This document shows, piece after piece, positions 9,058 through 17,424 of a stretch of DNA of 64,000 nt. Location of the stretch: assembly GCA_022448005.1 (NCBI GenBank), contig JAKUTK010000008.1, forward strand, positions 56,196 to 120,195, written 5' to 3'. The notes under the pieces are model-generated. The model was not told the DNA's origin. It was given only the letters and a program-made list of their open reading frames with translations, and made no database searches. The DNA comes from Pseudomonas sp. GTDB taxonomy: Bacteria > Pseudomonadota > Gammaproteobacteria > Pseudomonadales > Pseudomonadaceae. The position numbers and the translations under genes were made by a program. Every line of letters begins with the position of its first letter. Positions within the stretch are counted from its first letter, which is position 1.

Positions 9058-11628
9058 TCAAACACGCGCTTTCAGGTTGTATAGCAGTTCCAGCGCCTGG
9101 CGCGGGCTCATATCATCGGGATTGATCCGCACCAATTCTTCGACCACCGGATGGGGCAGGCTGGCGAAGAGGTCATTCTGCATGGGTGGGGCGGGCTGGC
9201 CGGGCGCCATTTTCGGCGTTTCGTGAGGCAGACTGGTAGTTTCCAGCCGCGACAGATGGTCACGTGCGCGTTGGATCACCGCACCTGGCACGCCAGCCAG
9301 TTGTGCTACGGCCAAGCCATAGCTCTGGCTTGCCGGACCCGGCAGGACGTGGTGAAGGAAGACGATGCGATCATTGTGCTCGGTGGCCGACAGGTGCACG
9401 TTGGCCACCGTTGGCTGGCTTTCCGGCAGCACGGTGAGCTCGAAGTAATGCGTCGCGAACAAGGTGTAGGCGCGCAGCTTAGCCAGGTGCTCGGCAGCCG
9501 CCCAGGCCAGCGACAAGCCATCGAATGTGCTGGTGCCTCGACCGACTTCGTCCATCAGCACCAGACTGCGGTCGCTGGCATTGTGCAGAATATTGGCGGT
9601 CTCGCTCATTTCCACCATGAAGGTCGAGCGGCCGCCGGCCAGGTCGTCCGAAGAGCCGATGCGGGTGAAGATGCGGTCGACCAGGGACAGCTCGCAGGCC
9701 TTCGCCGGAACGAAACTGCCGATCTGCGCCAGCAGGACGATCAGCGCGGTCTGACGCATGTAGGTCGACTTACCGCCCATGTTAGGACCGGTGATGACCA
9801 GCATGCGGGTGTCGTCATCAAGGTTGAGATCGTTGGCGACGAACGGTGTCTGCAGGACCTGCTCGACGACCGGATGACGGCCTTGCTCGATCTGCATGCA
9901 GGGGTGCTCGACGAAACGTGGACGGTTGAGATCAAGCGTCAGCGCCCGTTCGGCCAGGTTGCTGAGCACGTCGAGTTCGGCCAGCGCCGCAGCACTGTCC
10001 TGCAGTGGCGCGAGATGATCAATGAGGCGTTCCAGCAATTCTTCGTAGAGCTGCTTTTCGCGCGCCAATGCGCGGCTCTTGGCAGACAGCGCCTTGTCTT
10101 CAAATTCTTTCAGTTCGGGCGTGATAAAGCGTTCGGCCCCCTTGAGTGTCTGCCGGCGAATGTAATCGGCTGGGGCCGACTCGGCCTGCTTGCTCGGCAG
10201 CTCAATGAAATACCCGTGCACGCGGTTATAGCCAACCTTCAGATTGGCCAGCCCGGTACGGGCCTTCTCGCGGGTTTCCAGATCCATTAGGTACTGGCCG
10301 GCGTTCTCCGACAACGATTGCAACTCGTCCAGCTCGGCGTCATAGCCGGTTTTCAGGACGCCGCCCTCACGGATCACGGCCGGTGGATTATCGATGATGG
10401 CTTTAGCCAGCAAAGCAGCCAGCTCGGGATAGGTCCGGATGGTGGCGGCCAGCTCGATCAGGTGCGGCGCCACCAGCTCCTGCATGCCTTCCTGCAGCTG
10501 GGGCAGTGCCGCGAGGGCGTCGCGCAGGCGCGCCAGATCGCGGGGCCGCGCGTTGCGCAGGCCGATCCGCGCGAGGATGCGCTCAAGGTCACCGATCTCC
10601 TTCAGCTGCGGCTGGATCTGTTCAAAACGATAGTGCTCGAGCAGGCAGGTGATTGAGTCCTGGCGGGCTTCGAGCACGCTTCGATCACGCAGGGGGCGAT
10701 TCAGCCAGCGGCTGAGCAGGCGGCTGCCCATCGCAGTCTGGCAGCGGTCGACCACCGATTGCAGGGTATTCTCGCGTCCGCCACCAAGATTGATGTCCAG
10801 TTCCAGGTTGCGCCGGGTTGCGCCGTCGAGGATGACAGTTTGATCGAGACGCTCATGGCGAAGGCTGCGCAGGTGGTGCAGAGCGGTACGCTGGGTTTCC
10901 TTGGCGTAGGTCAGCAGGCAGCCCGCGGCGCCGATGGCCAGCGTCAGCTGTTCGCAGCCGAAGCCTTTCAGGTCCTGAGTGCCAAACTGCTGGCATAGGC
11001 CCTTGAAGCCGCTGTCGCGGTCGAAGTCCCAGGGCGCACGACGGCGCACACCGCGGCGTTTTTCCACCGGCAGATTCGCTGGCCAATCGTCCGGGATCAT
11101 CAGCTCGGCCGGGTTGAGACGTTCGACTTCAGCCAGCAGCGTTTCCCAGCCGCCGAACTCCTGCACGCTGAACCGGCCGCTGGTGATGTCCAGGACCGAC
11201 AGGCCGAACAGCTTTTCATCGCCGACCACCGCCGCGAGCAGGTTGTCACGGTGCTCATCTAGCAGCGCTTCATCACTCACCGTGCCGGGGGTGATGATCC
11301 GCACCACCTGTCGTTCCACCGGGCCTTTGCTGGTGGCCGGATCGCCAATCTGCTCGCAGATCACCACGGACTCGCCAAGCTTCACCAAACGGCTGAGATA
11401 GCCCTCGGCCGAGTGAAACGGAATGCCAGCCATGGGGATCGCATTGCCACCGGACTGGCCACGCGCGGTCAGGGTAATGTCCAGCAGCTTGGCCGCTTTC
11501 TTGGCGTCGTCGTAGAACAGCTCGTAAAAGTCGCCCATGCGGTAGAACATCAGCTGATCAGGGTGCTCGCGTTTAAGCTTCCAGTACTGCTGCATCATGG
11601 GCGTGTGATGGGACAGGTCTTGTGACAT
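9058..11628 (-). CDS. mutS: DNA mismatch repair protein MutS
   Basis: A protein of 856 residues, full family length. The mismatch-reading Phe-x-Glu is Phe34-Tyr35-Glu36 in GDFYELF. The connector, lever and clamp domains follow, and the C-terminal ATPase has Walker [10 protein letters not shown] near 620, Walker [13 protein letters not shown], and the helix-turn-helix dimer region. The C-terminal tail ends with the short MutS tetramer motif region ([14 protein letters not shown]). It binds mismatches and recruits MutL. The start is ATG 11628 (MSQDLS); the longer in-frame start at 11745 would add 39 non-conserved residues. fdxA lies 131 bases downstream on the same strand. Confidence 0.97.
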   Translation of the reverse strand: MSQDLSHHTPMMQQYWKLKREHPDQLMFYRMGDFYELFYDDAKKAAKLLDITLTARGQSGGNAIPMAGIPFHSAEGYLSRLVKLGESVVICEQIGDPATSKGPVERQVVRIITPGTVSDEALLDEHRDNLLAAVVGDEKLFGLSVLDITSGRFSVQEFGGWETLLAEVERLNPAELMIPDDWPANLPVEKRRGVRRRAPWDFDRDSGFKGLCQQFGTQDLKGFGCEQLTLAIGAAGCLLTYAKETQRTALHHLRSLRHERLDQTVILDGATRRNLELDINLGGGRENTLQSVVDRCQTAMGSRLLSRWLNRPLRDRSVLEARQDSITCLLEHYRFEQIQPQLKEIGDLERILARIGLRNARPRDLARLRDALAALPQLQEGMQELVAPHLIELAATIRTYPELAALLAKAIIDNPPAVIREGGVLKTGYDAELDELQSLSENAGQYLMDLETREKARTGLANLKVGYNRVHGYFIELPSKQAESAPADYIRRQTLKGAERFITPELKEFEDKALSAKSRALAREKQLYEELLERLIDHLAPLQDSAAALAELDVLSNLAERALTLDLNRPRFVEHPCMQIEQGRHPVVEQVLQTPFVANDLNLDDDTRMLVITGPNMGGKSTYMRQTALIVLLAQIGSFVPAKACELSLVDRIFTRIGSSDDLAGGRSTFMVEMSETANILHNASDRSLVLMDEVGRGTSTFDGLSLAWAAAEHLAKLRAYTLFATHYFELTVLPESQPTVANVHLSATEHNDRIVFLHHVLPGPASQSYGLAVAQLAGVPGAVIQRARDHLSRLETTSLPHETPKMAPGQPAPPMQNDLFASLPHPVVEELVRINPDDMSPRQALELLYNLKARV

Positions 11629-11825
11629 ATAGCTCGACTTGGGGCGATGTGCAGGTAACAGCGCGGGCGCGGCTCGATTCCGTTCAGGTATCGGCCCCGT
11701 TGCTGGCACTGTGCGCAGGATGAAATAAACCGGGAAGGTTATCATGGCCTGCGTGGGTGCGAAGGGCCAACCTGCCGAGCCGCTACTTGGGTGCCACGCA
11801 TGGGTTTGATTGCTTTGGAAGTGCT

Positions 11826-12290
11826 ATGTCTGCTCTAGAACAGGCGTCGAACGCATCGGCGAATCTGCTTCTCGTTACGTTGGTTAACGTCATCGTCGTT
11901 GCGGTAGTCGTGGCGATTCACTACGAGTTTCTGTCGCGCCTATCTGCAAGCAGGGCGAGCCCCCATTTCCATCATCGCGTTGGGATAGTGTTTGGTGTGT
12001 TCGGCGCATTGACCGCGCACGCGGTGGAGGTCTGGGTGTTCGCCTTTGCCTACTACCTCATGCACCACTCGACTGGGTGGGGGACGCTGGCCGGCGAGTT
12101 CAGCGGCAGCCTGCTGGACTGTGCCTATTTCTCTTTCACGACCTTCACGACCGTCGGTTTCGGGGATATCCACCCCGTCGGCGCCATTCGATTCCTGACG
12201 GGCATCGAGGCGTTGACGGGCTTGGTTTTGATCACCTGGACCGCCTCGTTTCTGTTTCTTGAAATGCAGCGCCACTGGACAGTCCGCTGA
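11826..12290 (+). CDS. Small potassium-channel protein (Ion_trans_2)
   Basis: A 154-residue inner-membrane protein with a hydrophobic segment at 13-32, another at about 53-78, a pore loop, and a last helix at about 121-148. The selectivity filter reads T-T-F-T-T-V-G-F-G-D (104-114), the GFG variant of the K+-channel signature TVGYGD. No cytoplasmic RCK domain is attached. The start at 11826 (MSALEQ) follows ggaag; the earlier in-frame start at 11757 would add a charged tail without a ribosome site. Such proteins probably work as tetramers; ion selectivity is inferred only from the filter. Confidence 0.8.
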   Translation: MSALEQASNASANLLLVTLVNVIVVAVVVAIHYEFLSRLSASRASPHFHHRVGIVFGVFGALTAHAVEVWVFAFAYYLMHHSTGWGTLAGEFSGSLLDCAYFSFTTFTTVGFGDIHPVGAIRFLTGIEALTGLVLITWTASFLFLEMQRHWTVR

Positions 12291-12383
12291 TGGGATTCAT
12301 CAGGCAATGTCTGGCAACGCATGCCTGACCCTCAGAAACGTGCGCTGCTAAGGTAGCGTTTGATATCGATATAAGGAGCATTC

Positions 12384-12884
12384 ATGTCCGCCTTGACCGA
12401 ACTCGCGGCCCAGCTAGGCCATGCGCTCCAGCAAAAATCGGCGCAAGTAACCACAGCCGAATCTTGCACAGGGGGAGGTGTTGCCGAGGCCATTACCCGC
12501 ATTGCTGGCAGCTCGGCCTGGTTCGAGGCTGGTTTTGTCACCTACTCGAACCGTCAGAAAACACTTCAGCTGCAGGTGCCGGAACATCTGTTTTCCGAAG
12601 TGGGTGCAGTGAGTCGTGAGGTTGTAGACGCGATGGTCTGCGGCGCCCAGGTCGCCAGCGGAGCGCGCTACGCCGTTGCCGTCAGCGGCGTAGCGGGGCC
12701 GGGCGGTGGATCGCCTGATAAGCCGGTCGGTACGGTGTGGCTGGCCTGGGGGTGCGAGGGTGAGCGGTTTGCAAGACGCTTCCAGTTTGACGGCGACCGA
12801 CAGTCTGTTCGTGAGCAGAGTGTGAAGGCTGCGCTCGTCGGATTGATCCGCCTAGTGGCCGGAGAAAATCCGATTGAGGGCTAG
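12384..12884 (+). CDS. pncC: CinA-family nicotinamide-nucleotide amidohydrolase PncC
   Basis: A 166-residue protein equal to the C-terminal domain of CinA. TTAESCTGGGVAEAITRIAGSSAWFEAG at about 27-55 holds the characteristic ESCTGG motif with the catalytic Ser and Thr; YAVAVSGVAGPGGGSPDKPVGTVWLAW is the second signature. PncC deamidates NMN to nicotinate mononucleotide, recycling pyridine nucleotide. It is preceded by aaggag and ends 84 bases before recA, the classical cinA-recA-recX arrangement. An SOS box lies in that gap, so pncC itself is upstream of it. Confidence 0.9.
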   Translation: MSALTELAAQLGHALQQKSAQVTTAESCTGGGVAEAITRIAGSSAWFEAGFVTYSNRQKTLQLQVPEHLFSEVGAVSREVVDAMVCGAQVASGARYAVAVSGVAGPGGGSPDKPVGTVWLAWGCEGERFARRFQFDGDRQSVREQSVKAALVGLIRLVAGENPIEG

Positions 12885-12910
12885 GCGCTCGTTTTTGCCT
12901 ATGCTCTAAT

Positions 12911-12928
12911 ACTGTCTGCTTATACAGT
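12911..12928 (+). promoter_or_regulatory. LexA (SOS) box upstream of recA
   Basis: The sequence ACTGTCTGCTTATACAGT matches the CTGT-N8-ACAG core of the gammaproteobacterial LexA operator, with flanking A and T also symmetric. It lies 41 bases ahead of the recA ATG. LexA repression of recA is well established; the site itself is seen directly. Confidence 0.92.
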
Positions 12929-12968
12929 TGTCGTGGCCTCTGGCCCTCTTGATCAAGTGAGGATTGTA

Positions 12969-14012
12969 ATGGACGAGAACAAGAAGCGCGCCTTGGCTGC
13001 CGCCTTGGGCCAGATCGAAAAGCAGTTCGGTAAAGGCGCGGTCATGCGCATGGGTGATCATGATCGCCAGGCGATTCCAGCCATTTCCACTGGCTCGCTG
13101 GGCCTGGACATCGCGCTCGGCATTGGCGGTCTGCCTAAAGGTCGGATCGTCGAAATCTACGGTCCGGAATCTTCCGGTAAGACCACTCTGACCCTGTCCG
13201 TTATCGCGGAAGCCCAAAAGATGGGTGCCACCTGCGCCTTCGTCGACGCCGAGCACGCGCTGGATCCCGATTACGCTGGCAAGCTCGGCGTCAATGTAGA
13301 CGACCTGCTGGTTTCCCAGCCGGATACCGGTGAGCAGGCGCTGGAAATCACCGACATGCTGGTGCGCTCCAACGCTGTCGACGTAATCATTGTCGACTCC
13401 GTGGCCGCTCTGGTGCCCAAGGCCGAAATCGAAGGCGAGATGGGCGATACCCACGTCGGCCTGCAAGCACGTCTGATGTCTCAGGCGCTGCGCAAGATCA
13501 CCGGTAACATCAAGAACGCCAATTGCCTGGTTATCTTCATCAACCAGATCCGCATGAAAATCGGCGTGATGTTCGGGAGCCCGGAAACCACCACCGGCGG
13601 TAACGCACTGAAGTTCTATGCATCGGTCCGTCTCGACATCCGCCGTACCGGCGCGGTGAAGGAAGGCGACGAAGTGGTCGGCAGTGAAACGCGGGTCAAG
13701 GTCGTCAAGAACAAGGTGGCGCCACCGTTCCGCCAGGCCGAGTTCCAGATTCTTTACGGCAAGGGCATCTACCGCAATGGCGAGGTCATCGACCTCGGCG
13801 TTCAGCAGGGTCTGGTCGAGAAGTCTGGTGCCTGGTACGCGTACAAAGGCAACAAGATCGGTCAAGGCAAGGCCAACGCTGCCAAGTACCTGGAAGAGAA
13901 TCAAGAGATCGGTCGCGAAATCGAACAGCAGATTCGTGACAAGTTGCTGGTGGTTGCTCCGAGCAGCAAGGCCAATCCGGTCGTTGAAGACCTGGCCGAA
14001 GCTAACCTCTAA
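12969..14012 (+). CDS. recA: Recombinase RecA
   Basis: A 347-residue protein with the Walker A loop GPESSGKT at 65-72, Walker [11 protein letters not shown], loop L1 and L2 regions including the invariant sequence around F-I-N-Q-I-R, and an acidic-poor C-terminus. RecA forms filaments on single-stranded DNA, drives strand exchange and triggers LexA self-cleavage. The ATG at 12969 (MDENKK) follows gtgagg; an upstream in-frame GTG/ATG at 12933 is not used by homologues. recX follows 5 bases after the stop, and a LexA box lies just upstream. Confidence 0.98.
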   Translation: MDENKKRALAAALGQIEKQFGKGAVMRMGDHDRQAIPAISTGSLGLDIALGIGGLPKGRIVEIYGPESSGKTTLTLSVIAEAQKMGATCAFVDAEHALDPDYAGKLGVNVDDLLVSQPDTGEQALEITDMLVRSNAVDVIIVDSVAALVPKAEIEGEMGDTHVGLQARLMSQALRKITGNIKNANCLVIFINQIRMKIGVMFGSPETTTGGNALKFYASVRLDIRRTGAVKEGDEVVGSETRVKVVKNKVAPPFRQAEFQILYGKGIYRNGEVIDLGVQQGLVEKSGAWYAYKGNKIGQGKANAAKYLEENQEIGREIEQQIRDKLLVVAPSSKANPVVEDLAEANL

Positions 14013-14017
14013 GCAGC

Positions 14018-14479
14018 ATGCCGGTCGTGCTCGACAGCCCTGCCGCCGTGCGGCGGGCCGCGATGGATTTGCTGGCCCGGCGCGAGCATGGGCGTGTCGA
14101 GCTGAGTCGCAAATTGCGCTTACGCGGTGCGCCAGCTGAACTCATCGAACCTGCGCTGGAAAGGTTGGCCGATGAGGGATTGCTTAGCGAAGCTCGTTAT
14201 CTGGAGAGTTTTGTACGCATGCGAGCCAACGCCGGGTACGGTCCATTGCGCATACGTGAAGAGTTGACCCAGCGAGGGCTGGCTCGAGAGGATATCGAGC
14301 AGGCATTACGCGATAGTGGCTTCGATTGGAATGCGCAATTGCACGAAGTCTGGTTGCGCAAGTTCGGTGAGTTGCCGGGCGATCAGCGGGAAAGGGCTCG
14401 TCAGGGCCGGTTTCTCAGCTACCGTGGCTATCCGCTGGACTTGATCGGGCGCCTCCTGCGAGGCGCTTCGCTCGACTGA
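14018..14479 (+). CDS. recX: Regulatory protein RecX
   Basis: A 153-residue, arginine- and leucine-rich all-helical protein with the three tandem three-helix repeats typical of RecX: the first around [20 protein letters not shown], the second around [20 protein letters not shown], the third ending [20 protein letters not shown]. RecX caps and inhibits RecA filaments. It begins 5 bases after recA and must be co-transcribed, so it shares the SOS control. Confidence 0.93.
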   Translation: MPVVLDSPAAVRRAAMDLLARREHGRVELSRKLRLRGAPAELIEPALERLADEGLLSEARYLESFVRMRANAGYGPLRIREELTQRGLAREDIEQALRDSGFDWNAQLHEVWLRKFGELPGDQRERARQGRFLSYRGYPLDLIGRLLRGASLD

Positions 14480-14545
14480 TCCGGATTGGATAGTGGCCGT
14501 TCTGCTGCTGGTCGAGATCGTGTCACTAACTGAGCTCGCACTACT

Positions 14546-15637
14546 TCAATCTTCCGCGCTCAGCGGCGAAGCCCAGTGTTCCTTTACATTGATAAAGTCG
14601 GTCAGCTCCCGTAGCCGGCCATGATCCCTCCCGTTAAATACGAAGCTCAGCCTGGGTAACGGCTGCAGTTCCGGCTCGTCCAGTTCCATTTCACAGCACG
14701 CTTGCTGCTCGAAGCGGCCTTTGAGACAAAGGTCGGCAAAATGTTCGTTCATGTAGGACACGGCGGAATCGGTCAGCACATGGTTCATGCGCATGACGAA
14801 GCGGTCTTGCAGCCATCGGCTCGAGTGGAAGTTGCTGTAGAAGTGATCGATCTCAACAGCAGCGTCTTCGGCATTGTCTACCAAGCGCATCAGTCGCATA
14901 TCAGTTGGAAGGATGTAACGGTTGCCGACAAGCTGACGGCGCATGAAATTCAGCGCGTCTTTCCAGAATGTGCCGCCGGGCTCATCCAGCAGCACAATCG
15001 GCACCAGTGGGCTTTTGCCCGTCTGGACCAGCGTGAGTACTTCCAGGGTTTCGTCCAGCGTGCCGAAACCACCGGGACAGAGCACCAGCGCATCGGCCTC
15101 TTTGATAAAGAACAGCTTGCGCACGAAGAAGAAGTGAAAAGACAGCAGGTGGTCGGTGCCATCTACCGTCGGATTGGCATGCTGCTCGAAGGGTAGGGTG
15201 ATGTTCAGGCCGAGGCTGTTATCCATGCCTGCGCCTTCATGGGCAGCCGACATGATGCCGCCACCGGCACCGGTAATAACCATCAGGTCGTAGCGTGCAA
15301 GCGTCTCGCCGAGCTCGCGGGCGAGCGCGTACAACGGATGTTCGATGGGCGTTCTCGCCGAGCCGAATACGGTCACTTTGCGGCGACGCTTGAACTGATC
15401 GAGGCGGCTGAAGGCGTGCTCCATTTCACGCATGGTCTGTAGCAGAATCTTGGCATCCCAGCGGCTTCGGTCGGCTTGAGCCATGCGCATGACGGTAACC
15501 AGCATTTCCCGATACAGGGGCAGGTTCTGGCTGCTGGATGGAACTACGAGTGCAACCAGTTCATCGATTTTCTTCGACAGCTCGGCGCCACTTGTTTTGA
15601 AATGTCGCGACAGGTAATCGTCCGATTCGAAAGGCAT
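14546..15637 (-). CDS. LOG-family (TIGR00730-like) nucleotide N-glycosidase-type protein
   Basis: A 363-residue protein with a Rossmann core: FGSAR at 91-95, GAGGGIM at 123-129 and the family signature PGGFGTLDE at 188-196, which in plant LOG and bacterial PpnN binds and hydrolyses nucleoside 5'-monophosphates. It is longer than LOG proteins of about 200 residues, with about 85 extra N-terminal residues and a C-terminal domain of about 110, so it is closer to the larger bacterial paralogues. The natural substrate is not clear. ATG at 15637 (MPFESD) follows gggaga; the longer frame to 15739 lacks conservation signals. It ends 66 bases from the convergent recX. Confidence 0.82.
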   Translation of the reverse strand: MPFESDDYLSRHFKTSGAELSKKIDELVALVVPSSSQNLPLYREMLVTVMRMAQADRSRWDAKILLQTMREMEHAFSRLDQFKRRRKVTVFGSARTPIEHPLYALARELGETLARYDLMVITGAGGGIMSAAHEGAGMDNSLGLNITLPFEQHANPTVDGTDHLLSFHFFFVRKLFFIKEADALVLCPGGFGTLDETLEVLTLVQTGKSPLVPIVLLDEPGGTFWKDALNFMRRQLVGNRYILPTDMRLMRLVDNAEDAAVEIDHFYSNFHSSRWLQDRFVMRMNHVLTDSAVSYMNEHFADLCLKGRFEQQACCEMELDEPELQPLPRLSFVFNGRDHGRLRELTDFINVKEHWASPLSAED

Positions 15638-15896
15638 ACAAGGTCTCCCTGTGGAAGCTGGGGCGCTGCTCATCCGCCAGGCGCGAGAACCGTATCTCGC
15701 CCTGTGGTCTGAGTAAGTCCAGACAGCCGCCGAAAACAATCTGGGTGATGGTATGTCGGCATTTGGCGTTCGTGACGCACTTGTTTCATGCCTAACAGTA
15801 GCTCAGCGCGAAGATGTCGAACGTCGGTTCTATCGCTCGGTGAACAGCCACGATCATCGCGTGTGCAGCTTATGTCTGAGCCATCGGTTCCGGCCA

Positions 15897-17297
15897 TCAG
15901 AGTGCGATGCGATCCCCCGGTTCCGGAATGCGGGCTTGCCAATCGAGGCGAAAGCGCAGGGCCTCCTGCAATGTACGCATCTTGTCCAGCTCCCCATGGA
16001 CTAGATACAGCTCCGGGCGCGACTTGAAGTGGCTAGCCCATTCGATCAGCTGCGATTGCCCCGCATGCGCGGAGAAACCGCCCAAAGTATGGACCTGAGC
16101 GTTCACCGCTATGCGCTGATGCATCAATTTCACGGTCTTTGCGCCATCGACGATGGCACGACCAAGTGTGCCGCTCGCCTGGAAGCCTGGAATGACCAGG
16201 TGGCATTCCTCACGCCAGAGGTTGTGCTTGAAGTGATGAAGAATGCGCCCGCCATTGCACATGCCGCTGCCGGCAATAATGATCGCGCCACTTTTGAAAC
16301 GGTTGATGGCCATCGATTCTTCAGGGGTTGGCGTCGCCCTGAATATCGGCAGCCATGTCTCGATACGCTGCCGGCTACTATCGGGTGCTGCGCCTGGCTC
16401 AATATCCAGCTGCTCCTGGAACAGTGAGTAGATGGCGTTCGCGCCGATGGCCATCGGGCTGTCCAGAAAGACCACTTGCTGGGGCACTCGGCCTTGGTGG
16501 TACAGAAGGCCGAGGTAGTAGATAAGGTCTTGGGTGCGGCCAACAGCGAAGGACGGCATGAGTACGTTGCCACCATCACGGTGGGCTTGCTGAAGGATCT
16601 CGGCCAGTTCTTCGATGGTTGCCTGATGATCGCGGTGGTCGCGATCGCCATAGGTGGACTCCATCAGTACCACGTCGGCCTCGCGCAGTGGGGTCGGCGC
16701 ATGCATCAGGGGTGAGCAGGCGTTGCCAAGGTCCCCGGAAAATACCAGGCGGCGGGTGGCACCAAAGTCGGTGACGTCGACTTGAACGATGGCTGAGCCA
16801 AGGATGTGTCCCGCATCGAAGAAGGTCACGGAAACCCCCGGTGCGGCTTCGAATACTTCGCCATAGGCGTGAGGCTGACGTTGAGCCAGCATGCGTTCGG
16901 TGTCGACCCGTGTGTAGAGCGGCTTGATAGCCGGCTTGCCCAGACGCGCGCGCCAACGGTTCTCCCACTCGGCGTCCTTTTCCTGGATGTTCGCCGAGTC
17001 GAGCAGCATCAGCTCGACCAGCTTGCCGGTCGCTTCGGTGACGTGAATCGACCCTTTGAATCCTGCTGCCACGAGCTTCGGTAACAAGCCGCTATGGTCG
17101 ATGTGTGCATGTGACAGCACCACGGCATCCAGGGTCTGCGGGTCGAAGCTAAATCCTGCACGGTTGCCGGCCTCTTCTTCGCGCCGACCTTGGCGCATGC
17201 CGCAGTCGAGAAGCACGCGAACGCCACCATGGGTTTCGATCAGGTAACAGGATCCGGTGACCTGTTGAATGGCGCCGAGAAAGCTGAGCAAAGCCAT
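15897..17297 (-). CDS. MBL-fold / beta-CASP RNA-processing hydrolase
   Basis: A 466-residue protein with a metallo-beta-lactamase domain (zinc motif HAHIDHSG at 63-70, later His in GHILGSA and Asp in FSGDLGN) followed by a beta-CASP domain and the C-terminal motif GGFSAHAG. The sequence around GSGMCNGGRILHH is characteristic of the Ysh1/CPSF-73-like and TTHA0252-like ribonucleases. The expected role is endo- or exonucleolytic RNA processing in the cytoplasm. ATG at 17297 is preceded by a full gaggaggt site, which decides the start over 17330. The phosphoketolase-like gene is divergent. Confidence 0.88.
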   Translation of the reverse strand: MALLSFLGAIQQVTGSCYLIETHGGVRVLLDCGMRQGRREEEAGNRAGFSFDPQTLDAVVLSHAHIDHSGLLPKLVAAGFKGSIHVTEATGKLVELMLLDSANIQEKDAEWENRWRARLGKPAIKPLYTRVDTERMLAQRQPHAYGEVFEAAPGVSVTFFDAGHILGSAIVQVDVTDFGATRRLVFSGDLGNACSPLMHAPTPLREADVVLMESTYGDRDHRDHQATIEELAEILQQAHRDGGNVLMPSFAVGRTQDLIYYLGLLYHQGRVPQQVVFLDSPMAIGANAIYSLFQEQLDIEPGAAPDSSRQRIETWLPIFRATPTPEESMAINRFKSGAIIIAGSGMCNGGRILHHFKHNLWREECHLVIPGFQASGTLGRAIVDGAKTVKLMHQRIAVNAQVHTLGGFSAHAGQSQLIEWASHFKSRPELYLVHGELDKMRTLQEALRFRLDWQARIPEPGDRIAL

Positions 17298-17424
17298 AGG
17301 AGACCTCCTCTGTACTGTTGCGCCCAGCATGCCCGCTATGTCGGCAGCTCATCTTGATGCATATCAGAGAGAGCCCGCTAGACGCTGACTAGACTATCGC
17401 CAATGCCCACCAACGGAGTGCCTC

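Noticed and set aside
9151..10290. A 379-residue plus-strand ORF
   Set aside because: It lies wholly antisense to mutS and has no family features.
12906..13904. A 332-residue minus-strand ORF
   Set aside because: It is antisense to recA; a shadow of codon bias.
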